This document shows, piece after piece, positions 40,771-49,246 of a DNA stretch of 64,000 nucleotides. Location: positions 299,023 through 363,022 of the forward strand of contig NZ_JAJKFV010000011.1 of the NCBI RefSeq assembly GCF_020966775.1, read 5' to 3'. Source of the stretch: Rhodopirellula halodulae. GTDB lineage: Bacteria > Planctomycetota > Planctomycetia > Pirellulales > Pirellulaceae. The translations under genes and the position numbers were made by a program. A model generated the notes under the pieces. That model made no database searches and was not told the origin of the DNA. It saw nothing but the letters and a program-made list of their open reading frames with translations. Position 1 is the stretch's first letter. Every line of letters begins with the position of its first letter.

Positions 40771-40848
40771 GTAGGTCCGGTTCCACCGGACAACACCACG
40801 TAGGTCCGGTTCCACCGGACAAACCCAACGCAACTCGGTTCCACCGGC
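40771..40848. repeat. two REP-like palindromes plus one decayed copy, secA-waaA gap
   Basis: Copies at 40771-40791 and 40800-40820 read GTAG then GTCCGGT-TCC-ACCGGAC on the plus strand. A third stem, CGGTTCCACCGG near 40835, has lost the foot. They fill most of the 192 bp before waaA. Copies after waaA are in the opposite orientation, so the gene is bracketed. Confidence 0.9.
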
Positions 40849-40936
40849 CCCGGAAAAACCATCCCGCAGCTTTCGCAAGGGAACCACCTGGTTCCCTCGT
40901 CGCACCACAAGGCCCGCATCGCCAAGGAAGGCAACC

Positions 40937-42250
40937 ATGTGGCTCAATCTCGCTTATCTCTTCGCATTGACCGCTGTCTCACCCGTGGTCGTTTACCGGA
41001 TGCTGCGGCACGGTCGCTATCGACGCGGCATCGGCGAAAAACTGTTCGGCATTTCCGCTGATCGAGGCAACCAATTGCGCGGCGGATCGAATGGCGTGCT
41101 TTGGTTGCATGCCGTCAGTGTCGGTGAAGTCAATCTGCTTCCGGAATTAGTCCGCCGATTGCAAAAACGATCACCGCAATCCGCCATTGCAATCAGCTCG
41201 TCAACGGACACGGGGTATGACTTGGCTTGCAAGCATTTTGGAACCGAACGAGTCTTCTTCTGTCCCTTGGATTTCAGCTGGGCCGTTCATCGCACGCTGA
41301 AACACTTGGGTTGCCAACAATTGGTGCTGGCCGAATTGGAATTGTGGCCCAACTTGATCCACGCCGCTGAATCGCACGGATGTCGAGTCGCCGTGATCAA
41401 CGGACGACTCAGCGAGACCAGCGCGTCGCGTTACCAACAGTTTTCACGTTGGCTGCGGCCGACGTTTGAACGATTGAACCAAGTTGGTTGCCAAGACACC
41501 GCCGCGGCGGAGCGTTTTGTCGCCTGTGGCGTGAATGAGAAAAACGTGGTGGTCACAGGATCCCTGAAGTTTGACAACGCCCCCACGACGCGAGACACGT
41601 CCGAGGTCAACGAGCGAATCAATTGGGCCGGCGTCGATCCGTGGCATCGCGTGTGGTGCTTTGGCAGCACGCAGTCCGGTGAGGAGAGCATGGGACTCCG
41701 CGTTTACCAACAACTTCGCGAGCGTCATCCTGACCTGAGGTTGATCCTGGTCCCACGTCACAAGGAACGATTCGACGAGGTGGCGTCGCAAATCCAAGAC
41801 GCCGGCCTGAAGCCGGTGCGTCGCAGTCGAAACGAGAGCCAATACGCGGACCAATGGGATTCCGACGAAGTCATCCTGATCGACACCATCGGCGAACTTC
41901 GTCATTGGTGGGGCGTTTGCCACATCGCCACCGTTGGCGGCAGCTTTGGTGACCGAGGAGGTCAAAACATGCTCGAGCCCGCTGGCTACGGGTGTGCTGT
42001 GTCGTTCGGCCCCAACACCAAGAACTTCGACACCATAGCCAAGCAGTTGCTCGCGGCTGAGGGTGCTGTTCGGGTGGCCGACGAGTTGGAGCTGACGCAA
42101 TTCGTCACGAAATGCGTGACCGATGTCGCTTCGGCGGACGCTCTGGGACAGGCCGCGGCGAAGTTGGTTCAACAACATCGTGGGGCGTACAACGAAACCC
42201 TGCAGATGCTTCGCGGGGAGGATCTTCGCAGCGTGGTACGAGCTGCCTGA
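40937..42250 (+). CDS. waaA: 3-deoxy-D-manno-octulosonic acid (Kdo) transferase
   Basis: Transfers Kdo from CMP-Kdo to lipid A precursor at the inner face of the inner membrane; its presence implies an LPS-type outer membrane. The 437-residue GT30 enzyme has the N-terminal membrane anchor (LAYLFALTAVSPVVVYRML), the catalytic-type Glu region WLHAVSVGEVNLLPELVRRL, and LAELELWPNLIHAAESHG. The second domain has GSTQSGEESMGLRVYQQLRE and GGSFGDRGGQNMLEPAGYG, all diagnostic. Both sides are packed with palindromes of the same family. Whether one or two Kdo residues are added cannot be told. Confidence 0.95.
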   Translation: MWLNLAYLFALTAVSPVVVYRMLRHGRYRRGIGEKLFGISADRGNQLRGGSNGVLWLHAVSVGEVNLLPELVRRLQKRSPQSAIAISSSTDTGYDLACKHFGTERVFFCPLDFSWAVHRTLKHLGCQQLVLAELELWPNLIHAAESHGCRVAVINGRLSETSASRYQQFSRWLRPTFERLNQVGCQDTAAAERFVACGVNEKNVVVTGSLKFDNAPTTRDTSEVNERINWAGVDPWHRVWCFGSTQSGEESMGLRVYQQLRERHPDLRLILVPRHKERFDEVASQIQDAGLKPVRRSRNESQYADQWDSDEVILIDTIGELRHWWGVCHIATVGGSFGDRGGQNMLEPAGYGCAVSFGPNTKNFDTIAKQLLAAEGAVRVADELELTQFVTKCVTDVASADALGQAAAKLVQQHRGAYNETLQMLRGEDLRSVVRAA

Positions 42251-42257
42251 GGTGCCC

Positions 42258-42336
42258 GTCCGGTGGAACCGGACCTACAACAACCCGTCCGGTGGAACCG
42301 GACATACAGTGGATCGTCCGGTGGAACCGGACCTAC
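42258..42336. repeat. three REP-like palindromes between waaA and holB
   Basis: Copies at 42258-42278, 42287-42307 and 42316-42336 read GTCCGGT-GGA-ACCGGAC followed by CTAC or ATAC. Spacing is 29 bp centre to centre, so they form a small direct array. They sit between convergent genes. Confidence 0.9.
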
Positions 42337-42386
42337 GTGGTGAGTTGGTGGAACTGGAGGGAGGCTGGATTAAGCGAGCACTCTTG

Positions 42387-43517
42387 CTAGCCGATGGCTC
42401 CGCGATCACCGGTGGTGGCCAGCGTTAGATCGGCGGCGTAGCAATCGACAAGCGTCCCCAGGTTCGCACTTCGATCAATTTCTCGAAATGTTCGCAGCGT
42501 GCGGTCCAAACGACGATGCGTGGCGGGATCGTACTCGCCGGACTTGGCATCGTTCCGCAATTGCCTGCGGTAGTGCTGCACGGCAATGGAAAAAACATCT
42601 CGCAGTGCGGCACGTCGCTTAGGAACGTCCTTGCTAATCGAATCCAGATGCCCATTGATCAATCGAGCGATCGCGACGGGATCGGGGACGGGAGCGTCCA
42701 ATTGGTTCCACAACGCTTCGCGAATTTTGTCACCGCCACCGCGAACCAGACGGATCGCAACGTGCATGTCGCCGGCGGACAATTCGATTGCCGCGTCCAA
42801 TGCCTCGTCCGATACCGAGTCAACCTGCAACTCGTCGTCTTCCGTTGCCGACCACTGCAACTGTTTGCGAAGCAGTTGGCGGCCATGTTCCCCGGTGGGT
42901 GATTGGAACCTCAGGACTTGGCAACGCGAACGAATGGTCGGCAGTTGTCGTTGCTCGCTGCTACCAATCAAGATGATCAACGCGTTGGCGGGTGGCTCTT
43001 CCAACGTCTTCAGCAAACAGTTGGCACCTTCTTCGTTCAAAAAGTCCGCGTCATGAAGAATCGCGACTTTACGTTTCGCCTGCATCGGTCTCAGGTGCAC
43101 GTCGTGGCAAAAACCTTCTTGCAAACGCGCGTCCACCGGGCCAATCAACAACTCCAACGGGATCAGAGTTTTGTCGTCGGGCTTGCTGACTTGAATGAAA
43201 TCAGGATGTGTTCCGGCACGGACCTGAACGCACGCGGGGCAGGTATTGCACGGTGCCATCTGTTCCGGCGAACTGCGTTCACACAGCAAGGTTTGCGTCA
43301 GCAAGACCGCGGCGGATGTTTTGCCCACGCCACTGGGTCCCACAAACAGCAGGCTTCCACCCAAGCGACCTTGCTGGATTGCAGCGGACAGTCCAGCGAT
43401 CAATCGGTCATGACCGATCAAGTCCGACCAAGCATCCAGCGGAGGCGCATCGATCGCGATGGCACGCGTTGTCTTGGCGGCTTTTGATCCGGAACCCGAA
43501 GCTTTCTTGGCGGCCAC
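42387..43517 (-). CDS. holB: DNA polymerase III delta-prime subunit
   Basis: Clamp-loader subunit that helps place the beta sliding clamp on DNA. The 376-residue AAA+ protein has DLIGHDRLIAGLSAAIQQGR, Walker A LLFVGPSGVGKTSAAVLL near residue 60, a zinc-binding cysteine set (CNTCPACVQVRAGTHPDF), ILHDADFLNEEGANCLLKTL and the LEEPP motif. The N-terminal Ala/Lys-rich stretch is extra. It lies three bases downstream of rpiB and shares its strand, so the two are probably co-transcribed. A tau/gamma protein is a possible confusion, but the size and lack of a C-terminal extension favour delta-prime. Confidence 0.9.
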   Translation of the reverse strand: MAAKKASGSGSKAAKTTRAIAIDAPPLDAWSDLIGHDRLIAGLSAAIQQGRLGGSLLFVGPSGVGKTSAAVLLTQTLLCERSSPEQMAPCNTCPACVQVRAGTHPDFIQVSKPDDKTLIPLELLIGPVDARLQEGFCHDVHLRPMQAKRKVAILHDADFLNEEGANCLLKTLEEPPANALIILIGSSEQRQLPTIRSRCQVLRFQSPTGEHGRQLLRKQLQWSATEDDELQVDSVSDEALDAAIELSAGDMHVAIRLVRGGGDKIREALWNQLDAPVPDPVAIARLINGHLDSISKDVPKRRAALRDVFSIAVQHYRRQLRNDAKSGEYDPATHRRLDRTLRTFREIDRSANLGTLVDCYAADLTLATTGDRGAIG

Positions 43518-43520
43518 CGA

Positions 43521-43994
43521 TCAGCCGTCGAGGTTGGAGTTGGAGGTTTCGCTACCGTCCAAAGCGGTGATCTTGTCGATGCGTTGCGCGTGACGGCCGC
43601 ATTCAAACTCCGTCCGCAGCCACATCAACACCAACTCATCGATGGGACGTTCGCCGATCAAATCACCGGGCAAGCACAGCACGTTGACATCGTTGTGACG
43701 CCGCGACATTTCGACGATGACTTCGTCGTAACAGGACGCCGCCCGAACACCGTGGAATTTGTTGGCGACAATGGCCATCCCGATTCCGGTACCGCAAATC
43801 AAAATCCCGCGGTCCAGCTTGCCGTCTTGAATCTGCTTGGCAACTCGGATCGCGAAGTCCGGGTAGTCCACCGGGTCGGTGGAATCCGTTCCTTCGTCAC
43901 ACACTTCAAAGCCTTCTCGTTGGAGCGTTTGCACCAACCGTGCTTTGATATGCACGCCGCGATGGTCGCTAGCTAAGCCTACTTTGATCGTCAT
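43521..43994 (-). CDS. rpiB: ribose 5-phosphate isomerase B
   Basis: Interconverts ribose 5-phosphate and ribulose 5-phosphate in the pentose phosphate pathway. The 157-residue protein has VGLASDHRGVHIKARLVQ at the N-terminus, the phosphate and active-site loop GILICGTGIGMAIVANKF with the catalytic Cys, and HNDVNVLCLPGDLIG with its conserved residues. The length fits the RpiB/LacAB family. It sits three bases upstream of holB and three bases downstream of the YrdC-phosphatase gene. No rpiA-type enzyme is seen in the window. Confidence 0.95.
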   Translation of the reverse strand: MTIKVGLASDHRGVHIKARLVQTLQREGFEVCDEGTDSTDPVDYPDFAIRVAKQIQDGKLDRGILICGTGIGMAIVANKFHGVRAASCYDEVIVEMSRRHNDVNVLCLPGDLIGERPIDELVLMWLRTEFECGRHAQRIDKITALDGSETSNSNLDG

Positions 43995-43997
43995 GCC

Positions 43998-45263
43998 TTA
44001 CTCCGAACCAACATTATGTGGCATTGGTTCGTCATCCGGGCCTTCGTCGGGACCATCAGACGGAAAAAAATCGGCGGGAAGTTGGCCCAGCCAACCTTCC
44101 AGTTCACCCACGATTTGATCCGCACATTGTTCGTAAACATCGACGGGCATGCCCACGGGATCGCTGATATCGCCCCCGTCACGTCGCAGGGTGAACACGC
44201 GTTCGGCACGATCCGGCCACGCCGCGACGATTGCTTCGCGGTGGCGGCGGGTCATGGTCAAAACCAAATCCGCCATCGACATCAAGGATTCTTCCAAGGG
44301 CTGGCTGGCGTGTCCCGTCAAATCCAACCCGCGTTTGCCCATCACTTGGACCGCCTGAGGACTGGCACCGCTGCCATGTCCCGCGGCAACGCCCGCCGAA
44401 ACCACTCGGGCCACGTCTTCGCGACCAAACTTGCGACGCAACGCTTCGCGGAGCAGGGTTTCGGCCATGGGGCTGCGACAGGTGTTGCCGGTGCAGACGA
44501 GTGCGATGACTGGTTTGACGAATTGATTCATAGCAGCTTGTTGGATGACTCCCGTTCGCTCGACGTGCCACTGATTGCCCGTCACGCGGACCACCGTTCC
44601 CTCATCACCATAACGACTGATGCCGTCGTCGAGCAGCAGTGGCAGCGTTTCCCCCGTTCCTTCCGCCAAAGCAGACTGAAGTTTTTCCGCCGTATTGGGG
44701 GGCGATTGGTCCGGACGCCCGATTTCGGCCCAAACCAACGGTGCGGATAAATAGCGATGGATGTGGCTCAGCAACCGATGTTCGGACACCCGAAAGGCGA
44801 CCGCACCACCGCCCGATGCGGATTCGCAACCGGCACCGACTCGAAGCACATTCGCGACGATTTCAGGCAAACAACTCGTCGCGGAAACGGCATCATCGCA
44901 TTGAGCGATCAACGTCAGCGGACCGGGAAAGCAGCGTTCCGACAACCGTCGAGCCAGCGGGGTCATCGGCATCAAGAAATCTCCCACCGCGTCACCACTG
45001 CGGACGGACAAAGCAATCGCCCCGGATTCTTGAGCTGGTGCAACGATCGTCGCCTCGTCATCTGCGTCGCCGTCGACTTTCCAATCGCGGCATGCGGCGG
45101 TCCACTTGGCCAATCGGCGCACGGCCGCCGGACAGAGAGAACTGGCCACCAAACCATAGACTGTCTCGCTGGGCACACCGATGACTTGGCCCTCGACCAG
45201 CGCTTGCACGCTGCGATGCACGATGTCACGCGGGTCGTCAGTGGTTTGCAGGTCGTAAATCAT
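43998..45263 (-). CDS. fusion of a divergent YrdC/Sua5 domain with a low-molecular-weight protein tyrosine phosphatase
   Basis: Residues 1 to about 235 resemble YrdC/Sua5 (threonylcarbamoyl-AMP synthase, tRNA t6A pathway): IGVPSETVYGLVASSLCP and RCFPGPLTLIAQC are clear. Residues from about 248 are a complete LMW phosphatase with the P-loop VCTGNTCRSPMAETLL (Cys-x5-Arg) and DPVGMPVDVYEQCADQI. In the YrdC part the usual KxR motif is not evident and the SAN-x-SG stretch reads WAEIGRPDQSP, so catalysis is doubtful. LMW phosphatases often act in arginine-phosphate removal or BY-kinase dephosphorylation; a link to the kinase at 20266 is speculation. The gene heads a minus-strand operon with rpiB and holB. 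Confidence 0.85.
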   Translation of the reverse strand: MIYDLQTTDDPRDIVHRSVQALVEGQVIGVPSETVYGLVASSLCPAAVRRLAKWTAACRDWKVDGDADDEATIVAPAQESGAIALSVRSGDAVGDFLMPMTPLARRLSERCFPGPLTLIAQCDDAVSATSCLPEIVANVLRVGAGCESASGGGAVAFRVSEHRLLSHIHRYLSAPLVWAEIGRPDQSPPNTAEKLQSALAEGTGETLPLLLDDGISRYGDEGTVVRVTGNQWHVERTGVIQQAAMNQFVKPVIALVCTGNTCRSPMAETLLREALRRKFGREDVARVVSAGVAAGHGSGASPQAVQVMGKRGLDLTGHASQPLEESLMSMADLVLTMTRRHREAIVAAWPDRAERVFTLRRDGGDISDPVGMPVDVYEQCADQIVGELEGWLGQLPADFFPSDGPDEGPDDEPMPHNVGSE

Positions 45264-45460
45264 GAGCTGTGCAAGAAGAGTTCTGCATCCGCGAATGCGA
45301 TGGACTGTTATGCTAGCGATTTGGGGTCGTGGATGGCAGCCTGCCAGATTGGTGGCAGGTTCGAACGCTCCGCCATCCTGCTACCCACCACGCTTCCGAT
45401 TCTCGTTTCCATCCCGAGCCACCGCCCTTGGACGAAACATCCGATCGACGAGACACCTGG

Positions 45461-46423
45461 ATGCCGCTGGATCGTCGTGATGCGATCCGGCGAATGTTGC
45501 TGGGTGCTGCCGGGGCGTTGGCAATGTCCCCGCTTTCAGGGTGCGTCGCGTCCGCGATGGGCGGAACCCCGGACCTCGTTTGGGGCCGACGTGGGCTGTC
45601 CGATGGTCGATTTCTGAAACCGCGTGCGATGGCGATCGATCCGGAGGACCAACTCTACATCGTCGACACGACCGGCCGGATCCAAGTTTTTGATGCTGAT
45701 GGACAACATTTACGAACCTGGAAGACGCCCGAAACCGCAAACGGGCGGCCTACTGGGATGATCTTTGACGGCCAGCGCAAACGCTTGCTGGTGGCCGACA
45801 CTCATTACTACCGAATGCTGGCGTTCACCGCAGAAGGCGAGATCGTTCCCGAAGAACAAATTGGCGGAACCTCGGGCGATGGCCCCGGCGAATTTGCCTT
45901 TGTCACCGACATCGCGATCGATGCGAGTGGTTGCCGCTACATCGGAGAGTATGGAGCTTCCGACCGGATTCAGCGTTTCGCCCCCGATGGCCAATTCATG
46001 ACGCAGTGGGGCGGAACGGGCCGCGAAATCCAACGCTTTGTTCGTCCACAAAGCTTGATGGTCGACGGTGATACGCTCTGGATCGCGGACGCCTGCAATC
46101 ATCGTGTGCAACGATACGACATCTCCCAAACCGAACCGAAATGGATCGGATCCTGGGGCCATGAAGGCAAACAGCTTGGCGAATTCTACTATCCCTACGG
46201 CATTGACATCGACGAGGACGGCACCGTGCTGGTTTGCGAATACGGCAACCAACGCGTTCAACGCCTGACCCCCGATGGCGATCCGATCGCGTCATGGGGC
46301 GCGCCCGGCCACGGACCGGGTCAGCTCTACCAACCATGGGGTTTGGTCATCGACTCCAAACGCCGCGTGCACGTGCTGGACAGCAACAACCATCGTGTTC
46401 AGCGGTTTTATCTACCCGGGTGA
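45461..46423 (+). CDS. NHL-repeat lipoprotein
   Basis: A 320-residue secreted six-bladed beta-propeller. The N-terminus has twin arginines (LDRRDAIRRMLLG) and a lipobox-like SPLSGC, so export by Tat with lipid anchoring is likely. Six NHL units follow, among them PRAMAIDPEDQLYIVDT, PQSLMVDGDTLWIADACNHR, YGIDIDEDGTVLVCEYGNQR and WGLVIDSKRRVHVLDSNNHR. The start is set at 45461 since the open frame upstream is not signal-like. NHL propellers bind ligands or, in some cases, act as lyases; here no catalytic residue can be named. It is divergent from the YrdC-phosphatase gene. Confidence 0.88.
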   Translation: MPLDRRDAIRRMLLGAAGALAMSPLSGCVASAMGGTPDLVWGRRGLSDGRFLKPRAMAIDPEDQLYIVDTTGRIQVFDADGQHLRTWKTPETANGRPTGMIFDGQRKRLLVADTHYYRMLAFTAEGEIVPEEQIGGTSGDGPGEFAFVTDIAIDASGCRYIGEYGASDRIQRFAPDGQFMTQWGGTGREIQRFVRPQSLMVDGDTLWIADACNHRVQRYDISQTEPKWIGSWGHEGKQLGEFYYPYGIDIDEDGTVLVCEYGNQRVQRLTPDGDPIASWGAPGHGPGQLYQPWGLVIDSKRRVHVLDSNNHRVQRFYLPG

Positions 46424-46509
46424 TTGGACCGTCTCGATCCAACAGGCGGCACTCGAAATCGATGCACTCAATCGACGGCCCGTGCGGAACGACCAATATC
46501 GGTGGTCGC

Positions 46510-47373
46510 TCAGTCGTGGGCTTGCTCACGAAAAACGTCAGTCAATCGCTGGCGGATCAATCCGCCCCAAAGGTCATACCCGGCTTCGTTCAAATGCAAT
46601 TGATCCTCGACAAACAAGTCTTCACGAGGCTGATTTTCGTGCGTCAAAAACGTTTCGGCGGTGGCCACAAAGTGGACATTGGGTTCGGTGAAGCAAACCT
46701 CACGCAACATCGCGTTGAGCTGGCGAATCTTCGGCCAAGCGTCATAGCGAGACCGCGTGGGAGTCACCTCCACGAGCAACACCGGTGCGTCCGGACGATG
46801 TTCTCGCGAGATGCGGACGACGTGGCGAACCAAGGGTTCGACTTGCTCCGGCGTGAAATCCGTTTCGCGGCCTGAGATGTCATTGCCAACGAAAATCACC
46901 ACGCCGCGATAGTCGTGGGGGGTGATCAATCGCTGGGCGAAAACCGCCAAGTCGGAATACTTTGCACCACCGTAGCCGCGTGGAATCACACGAAATGGCG
47001 AAAGGTCCTCCGCCGCCGAGTCCCAACGCCGAATGCTGCTGCTGCCGATCAGTAGGATGCCATCGGCGGGATCATCGGTCTGCTCATCGAGCGTTTCATA
47101 TTTGCGAATCTCCTTTTCCCAGCGTTTGGTGGCGGCTTCCACGTAGGGTGCCAAGACATCACTGGAGGTTGGCTGTGTGACTGACAGCTCTGTATTCGCG
47201 GATTCCTTCTCAGCGATGTCACCGCCAGCAATGTCATTGCCAGCCCGGTCCTGAGCCATCGCGGAACAGACCGCACATAACATCAAACCGACTGCCAACG
47301 TTTGACGGAAAACGCGTGCGAGCAGGAAACGGTCGGCACCCATTTCGGTGCGAGAGAGATTCAAGGAGGGCAT
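46510..47373 (-). CDS. exported SGNH/GDSL-family hydrolase
   Basis: A 287-residue secreted esterase of the SGNH fold, probably acting on acylated carbohydrates or lipids. After a signal region ending near CSAMAQ, block I is ILLIGSSSIRRWDS with the catalytic Ser, block II is near VIPRGYGGAKYSD, block III is VVIFVGNDISGRETD with the Asn, and block V is DQLHLNEAGYDLW with Asp and His. All four catalytic residues are visible. The start may be the second Met (MGADRFLLARVF). The gene is convergent with the NHL gene and divergent from clpP1. Confidence 0.9.
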   Translation of the reverse strand: MPSLNLSRTEMGADRFLLARVFRQTLAVGLMLCAVCSAMAQDRAGNDIAGGDIAEKESANTELSVTQPTSSDVLAPYVEAATKRWEKEIRKYETLDEQTDDPADGILLIGSSSIRRWDSAAEDLSPFRVIPRGYGGAKYSDLAVFAQRLITPHDYRGVVIFVGNDISGRETDFTPEQVEPLVRHVVRISREHRPDAPVLLVEVTPTRSRYDAWPKIRQLNAMLREVCFTEPNVHFVATAETFLTHENQPREDLFVEDQLHLNEAGYDLWGGLIRQRLTDVFREQAHD

Positions 47374-47672
47374 CTTGGCGGGGTTGCTGGGTGGGAAGAA
47401 TGCAAGGCGGGGAGGGCGAAAAGTTAAGATGCGTAGTTTAGCAGGTTTTGCATCGAGTTTCGCACGCGCCGTGCATGCACGTCACCGCTTGCCGAGACCA
47501 AACATTTGCGACGCGGGTCGATAATTTGCTACGGAAGAGCACCGACGAACACCTTCGCCGGTCAACCCGTCTTGTCACCTGGTGTTCAATCGCGAACACT
47601 GAACCTTCTTGTCCCGAATGGGCCATTTGTTCATGACGGCAACCCTGTTTTCCACGCCAAAGGCTACCACGA
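47374..47672. promoter_or_regulatory. divergent promoter region of SGNH hydrolase and clpP1
   Basis: About 300 bp between divergent starts. It includes a perfect 12-bp palindrome CGTGCATGCACG at 47470-47481. No consensus promoter boxes or CIRCE-like heat-shock element were found by eye. The palindrome could be an operator, but a single copy proves nothing. Confidence 0.4.
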
Positions 47673-48356
47673 ATGTCCGATCCGTTTGGTTCCCCGTTTC
47701 CGTCCCTGCATGATCAGAACCTAAACGCGCAACACGCCATGGCTTCGGATCATCTTCGCGCCAGCGCGGCTTCTTATCAAAGCTATCAACGCCAACGTCA
47801 GATGACGCTGGGCGATTTGCTGCTTGAAAACCGAATCGTGTTCATGCAAGGCGAGATTCACTACGCCAATGCAAACGAAATCGTGATGAAGCTGTTGTAT
47901 CTTCAGAGCGAAAACCGTCGCAAAGACATCCACCTTTACATCAATTCGCCCGGCGGCAGCGTCACCGCCACCTTGGCGATCTATGACACCATGCAAATGC
48001 TGTCTTGCCCAGTCGCGACCTACTGCGTTGGGGAAGCTTGCAGCGGAGCCGCCGTGTTGTTGATCGGTGGTGCCAAAGGCAAACGCTTCTGCCTGCCCAA
48101 CAGCCGCGTGATGATGCACCAACCTTTGGGCGGTGTATCTGGACAAGTCAGCGACATCGAAATCCAAGCCGCGGAAATGTTCCGTTACCGCGACAAGCTG
48201 AACGAGATCATCGCTAGCCACTGCGATAAATCAGTGGAACAAATCGCGAAAGACACCGATCGCGACTTCTTCTTGGACGCACAACAAGCCAAAGAGTACG
48301 GGCTCGTTGACGACATCTTGCTGGGAACTCCCGCAGGCGAAAACGAAGAGGACTGA
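47673..48356 (+). CDS. clpP: ATP-dependent Clp protease proteolytic subunit (first copy)
   Basis: Serine peptidase subunit of the Clp machine. The 227-residue protein carries a 40-residue N-terminal extension rich in Gln and Ser (may include a propeptide). It then has [21 protein letters not shown], the catalytic Ser in CVGEACSGAAVLLIGGA, the His in SRVMMHQPLGG and the Asp in IAKDTDRDFFLD. The Ser context CSG differs from the usual ASM, but the triad is complete. It lies 58 bp before a second clpP on the same strand, which suggests a mixed ClpP1P2 barrel as known in Mycobacterium and Listeria. Confidence 0.95.
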   Translation: MSDPFGSPFPSLHDQNLNAQHAMASDHLRASAASYQSYQRQRQMTLGDLLLENRIVFMQGEIHYANANEIVMKLLYLQSENRRKDIHLYINSPGGSVTATLAIYDTMQMLSCPVATYCVGEACSGAAVLLIGGAKGKRFCLPNSRVMMHQPLGGVSGQVSDIEIQAAEMFRYRDKLNEIIASHCDKSVEQIAKDTDRDFFLDAQQAKEYGLVDDILLGTPAGENEED

Positions 48357-48414
48357 TTCGGTCCCACTTCGGCATTCTCTTTCATCAACGAACTCAACCC
48401 ATTAGGACATCATC

Positions 48415-49002
48415 ATGCCCGTTATCCCTTACGTGGTCGAAAGCAACGGCCGCGAAGAACGCACCTACGACATCTACAGCCGGTTGCTCAAGGACCGCAT
48501 CATTTTCTTGGGCCAGCAGGTCGACGACCAAATCAGCAACGCGTTGGTCGCTCAGATGTTGTTTTTGCAAGCGGATGATCCCAAGAAGGACATCCACATG
48601 TACATCAACTCACCCGGCGGAAGCATCACCGCAGGCATGGCAATCTACGACACGATGCAGTTCGTTTCGTGCGATGTGGCCACCTACTGCATCGGACAAG
48701 CCGCCTCGATGGGCGCCGTGCTGTTGACCGCCGGTGCCAAAGGCAAACGCTTTGCACTGCCCAACGCCCGGATCATGATTCACCAACCGCTGGCCGGCAT
48801 GCAGGGAACCGCTCGCGAAGTGGAAATTCATGTGGCGGAACTGCGTCGTATCAAGCAACGCATGAACGAAATCATGATCGAGCACACCGGTCACTCGCTC
48901 GAGAAGATCGAAGAAGACACCGATCGCGACCGTTTCATGTCGGCTGATGAAGCACGTGAATACGGATTGATTGACAAGGTTGTCAAAAGCATCGACGACT
49001 GA
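48415..49002 (+). CDS. clpP: ATP-dependent Clp protease proteolytic subunit (second copy)
   Basis: A 195-residue canonical ClpP. It has [41 protein letters not shown], the catalytic Ser in [19 protein letters not shown], the His in [14 protein letters not shown], and the Asp in [16 protein letters not shown]. Unlike the first copy it has no N-terminal extension and matches the E. coli length. It is followed by a strong hairpin at 49020. No clpX or clpA follows in the window. Confidence 0.96.
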   Translation: MPVIPYVVESNGREERTYDIYSRLLKDRIIFLGQQVDDQISNALVAQMLFLQADDPKKDIHMYINSPGGSITAGMAIYDTMQFVSCDVATYCIGQAASMGAVLLTAGAKGKRFALPNARIMIHQPLAGMQGTAREVEIHVAELRRIKQRMNEIMIEHTGHSLEKIEEDTDRDRFMSADEAREYGLIDKVVKSIDD

Positions 49003-49019
49003 TCAACGATGATGTAAGG

Positions 49020-49042
49020 CGGGGCCGAATCCCTCGGCCCCG
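49020..49042 (+). terminator. GC-rich hairpin after the clpP pair
   Basis: CGGGGCCGA pairs perfectly with TCGGCCCCG around the loop ATCCC, 18 bp after the second clpP stop. It is followed by TCTTCG, not a long U-run. Position and 9-bp stem make it the likely end of the clpP transcript. Confidence 0.75.
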
Positions 49043-49078
49043 TCTTCGCATCGGTCGTCCAAGACAGGATGTCTCGCC

Positions 49079-49153
49079 GCCCCCTTCGTCTAGCGGCCCA
49101 GGACATCGGCCCATATCAGGCCGGAAACGCTCGTTCGAATCGGGCAGGGGGTA
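49079..49153 (+). tRNA. tRNA-Glu-like gene with abnormal anticodon arm
   Basis: Acceptor stem GCCCCCT/AGGGGGT with discriminator A, D arm GTCT-AGCGGCCCA-GGAC as in tRNA-Glu, T arm GCTCG-TTCGAAT-CGGGC, and a 4-base variable loop AAAC all fold correctly. The anticodon arm does not: TCGGC/GCCGG leaves a 9-base loop, CCATATCAG, or a 6-bp stem with loop CATATCA lacking U33. The normal tRNA-Glu loop would be 7 bases with TTC as anticodon. CCA is not encoded. Either this is a decayed tRNA or a tRNA-like RNA with another job; all other arms look preserved. Confidence 0.6.
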
Positions 49154-49246
49154 TTCTTGCGATTCTCGCTTCCAGACGCGTTCAGCACGTCGAGATCAAT
49201 TCCAAAGTGCTGCCCTCGCGAGCCTCGGCCGACAGCGACTCGAGAC

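Noticed and set aside
40937-42250. waaA as horizontally acquired because it is flanked by repeats
   Set aside because: The same repeats occur beside many genes, base composition matches the neighbours, and Kdo transfer is expected in this group.
47470-47481. Palindrome CGTGCATGCACG as a heat-shock operator for clpP1
   Set aside because: It does not match CIRCE or any operator I know, and there is only one copy.
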